From Diplolepis rosae (Eukaryota > Arthropoda > Insecta > Hymenoptera > Diplolepididae), in contig JAPYXD010000581.1 in NCBI GenBank assembly GCA_030998225.1, positions 7,327,501 to 7,391,500 of the forward strand: a DNA stretch of 64,000 bases. The letters run 5' to 3'. Positions 11,560 to 23,180 of the stretch are shown in pieces (within the stretch, counting starts at the first letter, position 1; every line of letters begins with the position of its first letter). Made by a program: the position numbers and the translations under genes. Under the pieces are notes generated by a model. That model searched no databases. It was given only the letters and a program-made list of their open reading frames with translations, and was not told the origin of the DNA.

Positions 11560-11915
11560 ATTTATAATATACATGTATCTTTTCCATCTTCGCAAAAATT
11601 TCTGTCTTATCTCTGTTCACACAAGCGCAAAATGCGTTACGAAAAGTATTATTGATTATTAGTTAAAATGATAGAAAAAAAAAAAATCTTATCTGCAACT
11701 CTTAAGTTTCACAAAGGCTGCTCCTTGTGTGAAAAATGAATTTTAGATAAACCAACTATTGTGCAACTACTTCCGTATCAAATTTTCGTTTTAACTATTA
11801 CAAAATGTATAAAATAAGAGAAAAATATACTTTAAACAAAACAAATTCTGTTCTTATTTATCAGTTGAAACGTTGCAATGCATGAAATTGTAGAATTATA
11901 GACATTTTTAGAGAG
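11560..11915 (+). promoter_or_regulatory. Conserved upstream region of gene A (copy 2 of 3)
   Basis: Contains the landmarks CTTATCTCTGTT, AAGCGCAAAATGCGTTAC, TCTTATCTGCAACTCTT, GAATTTTAGATAAA and AACTATTACAAAAT in that order. The same landmarks in the same order recur near 1981-2345 and 41915-42250. Here they sit directly before a TATA box and a signal-peptide exon, which suggests regulatory function. A dispersed repeat that happened to land here is the alternative. Confidence 0.5.
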
Positions 11916-11955
11916 TATATAAACCCCGAATATTTTTCCGAATGTATGTCAGTGA
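11916..11955 (+). promoter_or_regulatory. Core promoter of gene A (TATA box and TCAGT initiator)
   Basis: TATATAAA at 11916-11923 is followed about 33 bases later by GTCAGTG, whose TCAGT (11949-11953) matches the arthropod initiator. The start codon at 11973 would leave a 5' UTR of about 20 bases. The spacing is what a focused RNA polymerase II promoter has. Confidence 0.65.
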
Positions 11956-11972
11956 AGAACGAAAACTTCGAA

Positions 11973-14900
11973 ATGAGACAGTCAAATATTTTAATCATCT
12001 GCTTTATCGCCGCAGCTCTCCAATTAGAAGCAGTTACAGGTGTAAGTTGCAATTTAAATTAATTTTAATTGAAACTTATCGAATACGTTTTAGTTATCAA
12101 AAAGATTTGAATCAATTAATCTTCATCTTCATTAGTAACCCTAAAACGAATTATGTAATCTTTTTGCAATCAGATAAAAATCTTTTTGGTCCAAGCAAAC
12201 CATTGCTTTGCAAAAAATATTCATATTCTTATTTTTATATAATATATTTTAATTTTTTAAATTAAAATTAAATTAAATCTAATTAAATTATCAATCGTTG
12301 CTGAAATAATAAATAAGCATTAGTTAATTCGATTTAAAGTTTGCTATACTTTTTATATACGGTCCAAAGTACGCCCTAGCGTGTGCAAAAAGATTCGATT
12401 TTAATCCGACATAATCGATATTCGACTGTTGGCCAATCGAATGTCACAACTCCGGCATCCGACAGACGCGCAGTGAAAGTCAAATATTCGACATTCGATC
12501 GGACGCGCATCAAATGTCGAGTGTTCGACATTCGACTGTCGGCCGATCGAATGTAAAAAATCCGACATTTGTTCGGATGCGCTTCGAATGTCGAATATTC
12601 GACTTTCGATCGGGCGCGCATCGAATTTTTAGTATTCGACATTCGACTGTCGGCCGATCGAATGTAAAAAATCCGAAATTCGTTCGGACGCACTTCGAAT
12701 TTCGAATAATCGATATTCGACTGATGGCCGATCAAAAGTCAAAAATCCGACAGAAGCGTAGTGAATGTCAAATATTCGACATTCGATCGGACGCGCATCG
12801 GATGGCGAATATTCGACATTCGTCTGATGGCCGATCGAATGTCAAAAATCCGATATTCGTTCCGACGCACTTCGGATGTCGAATAACCAATATGCGAATG
12901 ATGGCCGATCGAAAGTCAAAAATCCGAAATCCGACAGAAGCGCAGTGAATGCCGAATATTCGACATTCGATCGGACGCGCATCAAATGTCGAGTGTTCGA
13001 CATTCGACTGTCGGCCGATCGAATGTAAAAAATCCGACATTTGTTCGGATGCGCTTCGAATGTCGAATATTCGACTTTCGATCGGGCGCGCATCGAATTT
13101 TTAGTATTCGACATTCGACTGTCGGCCGATCGAATGTCAAAAATCCGATATTCGTTCCGACGCACTTCGGATGTCGAATAACCGATATACGAATGATGGC
13201 CGATCGAAAGTCAAAAATCCGAAATCCGACAGAAGCGCAGTGAATGCCGAATATTCGACATTCGATCGGACGCGCATCAAATGTCGAGTGTTCGACATTC
13301 GACTGTCGGCCGATCGAGTGTAAAAAATCCGACATTTCTTCGGATGCGCTTCGAATGTCGAATATTCGACTTTCGATCGGGCGCGCATCGAATTTTTAGT
13401 ATTCGACATTCGACTGTCGGCCGATCGAATGTAAAAAATCCGATATTCGTTCAGGCGCACTTTGGATTTCTAATAATCGATATTCGACTGATGGCGGATC
13501 AAAAGTCAAAAATCCGACAGAAGCGCAGTGAATGTCGAATATTCGACATGACATGATCCAAGTGTCAAGTACGCAAATTTCTTGGTGAAAGTCAGCTTAG
13601 TCAGCTTTTACTGAAGTTTTCTGATGAAGATTTCTTTCACACATGAATCACTCAGGTTCAATAGTAGATAAAAGGGTTTTCAAGGTAACGAAAAAATAGT
13701 CATAGAATATCAGAAAGGTTCAAAACTTCCCGAGGAAGAATTGCTTTCAAAACTTTAATCACCCATGTTCAATGCTAGATCGGTGAGTTTTTAAAATAAT
13801 AAATGATTAGTTGCAAACCTGTACGAACTGAAATCCGACATGTAGAAGATGTGTGTTTAACTCGTTGATTACCTGTATTTAATGTTATAGGGCTTATTCG
13901 ATTTTTTGAATCGGAAAAAGGAAAAAAAATCTGTAAGTTTTGGTTTCTATAATTTAATTTTTTAGATTTCTGTTCATATTTTTCGTCCATGAGAGCAAAT
14001 TTTCAAGTTTGTGTTAATTTCCTTTATATACCTTAACTTTATTCAAACTTTAATTAGAATTTAAAATTATAATTATCGAAGCCCTTCATAGATTAATTAA
14101 TTGAAAAGTATCTACGTTATCTCTATTCCATGTGTTTAATAGGATAATGAAAAAAAAGTTGACACCGAAGGTGAAATCAAAAGTGAAGATGGTATAAAGG
14201 GAAATGTTCCGCCCGAAACAATCGACGTAAGTTTCAATTTACATATTGGTAAAGTTTTCAATTAAAAATTATAATTCAAAAACTTATTTATCTTTCAAGT
14301 CTGTTTATTATTTTCTTCTTTGAAAGCAAATTTTTAAGGTCTTGCTGATTTACTTCATGTCTAAACATTACTTAAAAATTAATTGAGTTTCAAAATTTGA
14401 GTTATTTAAGCCTCTTGTTGATCAAGAACTTATAACTATTTATGTTATCTTCATTTCATATGGTCTATATAGCAAAGTGACACAGAAACGGATAATTATG
14501 GGGGAGGGAGACGTGTAAGTTTTATTTTTTATTCATATTTCCCTTCTTTGAAAGCAAATTTTTAAAGTATTCATTCAAATTTAAAGATCGAATTGAAGAA
14601 ATCCAACACTGAGAAAAAAATGCTATTGAATCAAAAGCATTTCTTTCCAAAAGCATGTATACTATTAATTCATAAAAATAGTTTAAAAGAACTAATAAAT
14701 ATGGTACTAATTCTATAGCATATTGATTTAAATCCGTGATATACATGCTTTTGGAAAGAAATGCTTTTGATTCGATAGCATTTTTTTCTCAGTGAAGTCA
14801 AGCTGGCACTTATTCGGATGTAAAATTGTTCAAAAACGATTTTAACTTTGATGAATTCGAAAAAATTCAATCTAAGCCAGCGTCTGTTTACACTGTTAAA

Positions 14901-17900
14901 TAAATTTCGCATACATTAGAGTTAAATAGATGTTTACTCGGCAAGTTTTTGCCAGTGTAGGCTTGTATATTGAATTAATTAATTTAACTATTGATTTCTG
15001 CTTTACCGCACGGAAAAAAAAAGTTCATGAAATTTTCATTAAGTCGTCAACCACTTTTGGACAGGCCAGAAAGTTTTTTAAAATTTAGAATTGTCAACGT
15101 TTGAAAATTGGATAAACAATTCTTTAAAAAGTATAAAACATTCAAGAAATAATCCTGAAGTGTTCATTAAATTTCTGAGAACGTAGTACTAGAATTTGTA
15201 TAACAATCTTCTATGAAAGTTTCGAAGAAAGTTCAAGAAACTTTCGTTGACTCTCGAAGGAAATTTGACAGCAGAGTTCTAGAGCTTTCATAAAACTCGC
15301 AAACTAAAGTTTCGAAGCCAGTTCAAGAAACTTTCATTAACTGTTCATGAAAATTTAGCGAACTTGCGTTTCCTAAAAAAAAAATTTACTTGCATTATTT
15401 CCTAACTGTTTTATTTATTACTTAAAATTAATTTTATTTTATTTCCGGACAATCATTTACAACCAACTCATATTCACTATATATACATGTCATCGTACGC
15501 ATTTATAACGCTTCTTAAAAATTATAACCGCCGCTGCGGGATTCGAACGCCTAACCTAACGTTTAACGCATTTTATTCCTAAACAACTAACCAGTGCCGC
15601 TATCAAAAAATAGGATTTCCATCAAAATAAAACTTGAACTGTATCACACATTAACAACTGCGCAACGTGGTGCGTCAGGCAGTTCGAGAAACTTTAGCCA
15701 ACAGTCAAAGACTCTTTCGTTAACCCGTATCATACTTATTCATTTCTGTGTGAGAAGGTTATTTCATTCCAGAACTTTTAAAATTTGGAGAACATTTTCT
15801 AAAAGTTAGATACTTTTTCATAATTTTATCAAGAACTATTCAATAAAAATTGGGAAACTGCTATTATTGTACTAGTTCTTGAGAATTTCTATAACTTTTT
15901 TCGATTTTTCGACAAAGTTTATGACTTTTTACTTAAAAGTGCTGGATGTTTGATTGATTTTGGGTTTCTACGTGTTTGTGTCTAAAGTACATAAAATTGT
16001 CTTTCCAAAATTTGGGGAATGGTAGGGAAGATAAAGACGGACCATTTTTTTCTGACTCCCTAGTAGAAAAGAAATCAAAAAATCAAATTATTGTCACCAT
16101 TTTTACAATAATAATATAAAAACCTAAACTTGAAAGTAAATTTTTTATTGCATAATAAAAGTTTTATTTATTAAAATAATACATGTCATAAACATTGCAA
16201 ACATGAAAAATACACGCTTCTATGTGTACATCATATCATCATCTTGACTTAAAAACACTTAAAACATTTTATTTGTTACACTTACGTTTTTTATTGTTAA
16301 ACACGTTTGTGTGTCGTTTTTTTCGTCTGCACCTTTTATAGAAAATATTGTAATTCCCGTTTAAATGAATAACGAATTACTAGAATAATATGTGATTTCA
16401 CAAATGTATAGAGAGATCCGAATTATAATTTAAAATTTGAATTTCAAGAAAAAAAACTTAAATGTGCCTAAAATTTTAACTTTACCACTTAAGTAAACAT
16501 TTTCCGGTAATTAACGGTAAATTTTTGGTAATAACTGTTGATACAATATTATTTGGGAAATTAATTAACTTTTATATCAAATAAAACTGATTATCTACGC
16601 ACTATTATTTAATTAAATATAATAAATATGACTTTTAAATAACCCCATGTTCTATTTCTCACACACTATTTGAAACGGTACACTGCTTATATTTTATTTT
16701 TGTCTTTCACTTCATCCTTATCATCAATGTCCCATCACTCTCCCCTGGAATCCACGTGTTGCAGAACCATCATTTCATATTCAAACATAATGGCTAAGAT
16801 AGCGTTGGTCTTGCATGATAATGTTAATTTTTGCCATATTATTTCCACTTCACTAATGTCATTTTTTGGCACGTATTTCATACATTTTATTTGAGAAGGT
16901 ATCACACAATAAACTTCACTGTAAAAAATACCGGTAAATTTTCCTACAAATGTATTATGAAATTTTTCCTAAATCCTTAGGAAGCATAGATTTCCCCACA
17001 GAAAGTGGGTATATCATAAATTTGAGAAAAATTGACCGAATTTTCGGATTAATTTCCGAAGTGTTGGGAAATATATCAAAAAGGTGAGGACATTTCACAA
17101 ATCTCCCCTAAGTTGTCGGAAATTGTTCCCATGAAAGGCGGAAATTATTCCAAAAAAATGGAAATTTTTTCACTTTTTTTCGATCTTTTTCCACTGAAAT
17201 TATGAAACATATCAATTTTTCCTAATAAACTGGATGTTTCTCCGACAAAACAGTAGAAACTATTTCCAGTTCTATGTCGGAAATATTTCCCACTATATCT
17301 TTGGAGAAATTTACGACCCATTTGTATTTTAAGCTGTCCGACTATTTTCGCAAATTTTTTTACAGTGTTGTTTTTCTATTTCTATGGGTACAAAATTAGT
17401 TACTCTGCGAGTCTATTAGTTTTTTACGTGATTTTTGAGTAAGGTAAGCGAGTCGAACAAAACGTTATAAATTTATAATACATGTTGATACCAATACATA
17501 TCTTATATTCTTACGTTTTTTCGTATTTCACAGATTCTGGTTAAAAAATTGAATTTTAGATTTCCAATAGTAATTTTTTGAATTAAAAAGAAAAGCATAC
17601 ATTTTATAAAAAGATTTTCGATCCATATTTGTAGATCTTTTTGTAGTGAACAATTTTCTATCATAATATTCTTTTCGTATCTCGTATAATTTAACCGGGA
17701 AATGGGATTTTGATATTCAAGTTTCAACATACTATAATATTTTGAATTTTGATTTAATGAAAAAATGTTGTCAGAATAATTAGTAGAGGTTTATGAGCAC
17801 TATCAAAAATGAATGTTGCATTTTTTGAAAACACAAAACATACTCTTATTTTTATAATGTTGGTCTGATGTGGCTGGTTACCGAATTTGTCCTTACTTTA

Positions 17901-20900
17901 TGCGCTCTGTTAAAGTATGTTATGTTAAAGCTCAATTTAAGGTGGCTTGAGCGGTTGGTGTCGTATGAAGTGAGGGGCACCGTGGGGGCACGTGTTACAT
18001 GAATGTTCATTGCTACTTATTTTTTTAATAATCATATGTATTATAGTTACATCTGAGTAGAAGGGTAAGAAATCACGGAAATGTCCCCTGATAAAAGTGA
18101 TAGTAAAAATTGATTAGTTTCACCTCGAGTTGGTTTTTTATATTCTGTACTTTTCTCGCAATTTCCTCTTGATTGAAGTCGTTAACCGTTTGTTTTTATA
18201 ATACTAATAGATTCCTCGAAATCGAAAGTATTATTATATATTTTATTTATGGGGACTTGTGTTTTGTTCCGGAGTTTCGCCGATTTTGAAGAGGAATCCC
18301 ATAAGACTACGTGTTACACTGACATTTTTTCGGTAGCGATTTTTTCGGCATTGACATCGTCAATCACGGTATTTCTTTTTTCCCAATGAGTCTAGCATAT
18401 TTTATTAAGATAATCTCTAAGTTTCAGAGCATTCTGTAATTTTTTTCAAAAACGCTCAAGCCACCTTAATCCGATAATTCTATCGAGAGTTATCATGTCG
18501 TCAGACATTGAACAGACGACAGACAACAGACACTTTCGCGAAAACCCTTTTTTCTGACTCATTGGGTCTCAAAACGAAAAGATTTGATGAAAATTCGGAA
18601 AGTGATTTTTCACATAAAACAAATAGTTTCTCATCTATGATGAGAGAAATTAACCATTCTCCAGAAATTTATAAAGTTCCATTCGAATGGCTTACCTCAC
18701 TCCGAAATCATATAAAGAACAAATGAACTCGAACCGTTACTAACCGCCGGTGAACACTGAATGCCGGTCAGGTCGTCAGGTGTATGACACTATGACACGC
18801 CATACTAAAATTATGTTTCTGCAGTTGGGAGAGAAGCTCACAATATGCTTCTGCGATCGTCACATTATATGCTCTAACACACCGATATATGTCTTTCTAC
18901 GATATACATACTTACATGTATTGCTTCAAAATCACTCGCAAGTTTATTTTACGCACTAATAGCGTGTTTATAATATAACACAATAATTCGTATCAAATAA
19001 TACATTTGAAATGTTTGATTCATATTTAATACAAGTGTGTTATTTCAAGGCCGAATGTCGGGGAATAACGTCACCAATTACATATAACCACTTTATTAAT
19101 ATAAATAATATTAAATACACAAAAATGAAATATTTGTTTTAACCGATTTTCTCAAGAAGATAGTAGGTGCCTTGCATTTTTATGCATTGCTGTCTTCTCC
19201 GGAAAATTGATTTAAATTATTATTTTATAATGAAAGCAGTCGTATATAATTGTTGATGTCGGACTCTACAATGTGGCCTTAACACATATGGTAGGATTTA
19301 CATATTGCAATGTGTAGGTCTACGCCCTTTTAGCGCGTAAAATATTAGAGTGTTTGATATGGACGTGATATTTCTATGAGAGGTTGCCATGAATTACAAA
19401 CGAATATCATTGTTGACAAGTTCCATCCTTCAAACCTCTTCTGTCAAAACATATGCCAAATCCATTCATAAGTTTACAAGTTACAGTGTCTGAAAGCAAC
19501 CAACCTCCGAAGTTTTTGCAAAGGATGGAAGAAAGTGAATTTCGTGTGTTGATTAAACACTATTTTTTGCGTGGAAAAACCTTACCAGAAACTAAGGCCA
19601 AACTCGATAAATATTATTCCGACTTTGCTCCTTCGTATGAAATGTTTCAGAAATGGTTATCGAATTTTGTTGTGTTCGTACGAGTACAGAAACCATTTCA
19701 ATTCTAGGTCGTCCTAATGAGATCACTGCACCAGAAATGATCAATAAAATCCATGATATTGTGTTGAATGACCCGAAAGTAAAAGTGCGTGAGATCGTGA
19801 GATTTATCTCAACTGAGCGTGTGGTCAATATTTTGCATACAAATTTGTGCATTACAAAGCTCTGTTCAAGTTGGGTGCCGCTATTATTGCTCACAATCGA
19901 ACAAAAACGCATTCGTGTGGCCATTTTGGAGTAAAATTTGGCCTATTTTAACCGTAATCCGAAAGAGTTTCCGCGTCAATTTGTCACGATGGATAAAACA
20001 TGGAACCACTACTATACTCAGGAATCATTTGAAGGGTCAAAACGGTGGGTTAAACCTGGTGAAAGTGCATCAAAGCGTCCGAAAACGCAATAATCGTCTG
20101 GGAAAGTTATGGCTAATGCTTTTTGGGATACACATGGAGTTATCTTTATCGACTACCTCGAGAAAGGAAGGACGATTACTGGAACATATTATGCTGCATT
20201 ATTGTATCGATTGGTTTTCCAAATAAGGAAGAAACGTCCACATTTGAAGAGGCAAAAATTCTTTTCCATTATGACACTTCGAAAGGCATGAATTGTGTTT
20301 CAAATCACTTCCATATCCGCCGTATTCTCCAGACCTTCCCCCCCCCCCCGAATATTATATTGATGGTTCCGAGAGACTTTGACTTAACTCGCAAACAAGT
20401 GAACAAACTGTCCTAACTGGAAATCACCATTTCATTTTGACTCGATTGAAAATGACAGTTCTATTTTGACTTAACTGAAATCGATTGTGACATTTTGTTG
20501 TAACTCTTACGAGGTGTGTTCAGAAAATAACGGGAATTTTTTAATTTCGCGGATTTGGAGAGTCCTATTGTCAATTTTTTTTATTATGTTGGTATACATG
20601 CCCCTGAAGTATGATAAAATCTTCAGCTGTATTCATTATTTACTTTGTCTGTGGCAGCCGCTAAGATTAGACGTGTTTTTATGAGTTCGGCGATTTTCGT
20701 TTGTCAAAAGAAATGGATCAAAGAATTTGTATCAAATTAGTTTTGACTTTATATCCGTAAACCCATGTTTCGTCACCTGTTATAATATGTTTCAGTGATT
20801 CTGCATCGTCGATGACTTAATTTAGTGACTCCTGGGCAATTTCCATTCGCCGCTGTTTTTGTTCAAAATTCAACAATTTTGGATCAAACTTTGCTGTCAC

Positions 20901-23123
20901 GCGTTTCATACCCAAAACATTCGGAAAAATTTCATGGCATAAGCCAATCGATATGCCAACATCATCAGCGACTTCTCTGATTGTGATTCAGCGACCGTTC
21001 ATATCCATTTCTTTCACTTTTTCCACGTTTTCATCAGTTGTTGATGTGCTCGGGCGTTCGTCATCTTCAACGTCTTCACGGCCATCTTGGAAACCACACG
21101 TCTAACCTTAGCGGCTATCACAGACAAAGTAAACAATGAATACAGCTGAAGATTTTATCATACTTCAGTGGCATGTATACCAATATAATAGAAAAATAAT
21201 TTTGACAATAGGACTCTCCAAAGCCGCGAAATTAAAAAATTCCCGTTATTTTCTGAACACACCTCGTATTTGACAGTTTTAGAGAACAAGCTGTATCAAG
21301 TTTGCGAGTCATTTTAACACTAAACCTACCAGAGCGGTCAAATGACCGCTTTTGACCGCCCGAAAAATAAATGTTTTTTTAATTATTATATGATAATTAT
21401 TTTGTCTTTATTGTTTATGCTGAATTCTGTATTAATTACAATCAACTGGAAAAGACTATAATGTTTATTTCAAAAGCGATCATTTGATTGCCATCGGTAG
21501 AAATAGGTATATATAGTATGTCGGTAGGTTTAGTGTTAAAAATATAACTCTTATAAATTTTCCTTATTTTATCATAATTATAAGAAAGCGATACACCTAA
21601 TATTGTGAAATAACAAAAAAGACTTTAATACACCTCATGTTGAATGAGAAACAAAAGGGTATTTTGGAGGGTTTGACAAATTGTATTATTTAGAAGGGAT
21701 AGAAAAGTTGAAAGATCGTTGTAGCGAGCTAAAAGGAGAGTACATTCAGAAATAAAACCGACTTTCACCAGGAAAATAAATTCTTGTTCATTTTATCACG
21801 CCAATATCAAACACCCCAGTAATACACTTACATTTGGAGTATGCAGAAACCTAACAGTAATAAATTTCCTAATTTCACAAGTATCATATCATGTATCATA
21901 TCATATCAGCCCTTGCGCTGTTTTTCGAATAGTGATTTCAAAATAATCCAAATAATCATGATGCTATTTATTTTATAGAAAATAACTAAACATAGTGATG
22001 AACAACTGAGGGTATGTTTTAATTTTCATTAATCAATTTTAAAAGCGTTTATTCATATTTTTCTTCTTTAAAAGCAAGTTTATGAATTCGTGCTCATGTT
22101 TAATTATACTTGTATATGAATTTTATTCAAACATCATTAAGTGTTGTGAATTTGAATTACTTAAGCTGTTTGGTTATTAATGGCTTTGAAAGTATCTATA
22201 TTAATATATTATTTTAATGAAATGTATTTTATAGGGTGGTAATATGTTTGCCGACTTATACAAGGATGTGTTTCATTTTGAGGGCGTAAGTTTTGATGTT
22301 CCTGAACCAATTTTTAGAATATCTATTTGTGTTTCTTTTATTCAAAAACGAATCTATAAATGTATGCCTTGTTAAGTTAATTTGTATTTAAACTTAATTT
22401 GCACATCATCTGCTGCCATTGAAAATTTGAATTATTTAAGCATTTTGTTAACTATTCACTAAATCTAAACCAGTAGAAAACTACTAATTAAAATTCACGG
22501 TTATTAGGATTTCTGTTTTAGAATACGTGTATTTACTGGTAAAAATTACCATCTAGATAGGATTTTTTTTGGCAAGTTAGCGTATTCTATAAAACAAATC
22601 CTGATAAATTTTGAATTATTAGAAAAAAGTACGTTGCTTCAGAATTTATCATGCTTTCTAAATAGTTTGGTAATTTTAGACAAATATTTTTTTATTTGTA
22701 GTACTTCTACAAATAACTAGTAGTTAACTACTAATTTACAGTAAAATTTTATTAATTTAGTGCGTTCCTTTTATATTTCCACTAATTTATATCGTAATCG
22801 ATTGACAACGAAAAATGAATTGGTAGAAATTGAATTGCGACTAACGGAATATGTAGAATGTTTCTATGAATTAGTAAAAAATTAATATTTGTCGGTATAA
22901 ATACTTGCAAAGCCAATCGATAAAGGATTCCGCACTTTTCAAACTAATATGATTTTGTATTGATTCAGATTTAGAATATAGTGATCTTAAAAGTATCGAT
23001 GCAAACTTGTTTGTTATGAATTTTTAGGATACTGGACCTTACGGACAACAAAGAGTTGTTCATAGACCATAATCGGATGTAAGTTTTTATTTATATTAAT
23101 GAATTTGACAAAGTAACCATTAC

Positions 23124-23180
<57 letters not shown>

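Larger units (their letters stand above)
19345..21819 (+). mobile_element. Mariner element, broken by nested insertions
   Basis: Ends TTAGAGTGTTTGATAT and ATATCAAACACCCCAG, flanked by TA. The transposase is recognisable in pieces: MEESEFRVLIKHYFLRGKTL at 19525, PEMINKIHDIVLNDPKVKVRE near 19733, FVTMDKTW at 19980, GVIFIDYLEKGRTITGTYYA at 20135 and the C-terminal YLEGIEKLKDRC near 21684. Frameshifts and stops separate them. About 1.3 kb of unrelated DNA sits between the last two pieces. Dead element in gene A intron 4. Confidence 0.85.

Noticed and set aside
12376..13556. Overlapping 85-144-codon ORFs on both strands
   Set aside because: By-products of a palindromic satellite; the same peptides appear on either strand.
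14803..14910. 35-codon frame ending KPASVYTVK, considered as a gene A exon
   Set aside because: A MITE end directly precedes it, there is no acceptor, and the flanking bases align with intron sequence.
15528..15606. A functional tRNA gene
   Set aside because: B box is good but the acceptor stem and anticodon arm do not pair; treated as SINE or tRNA relic.
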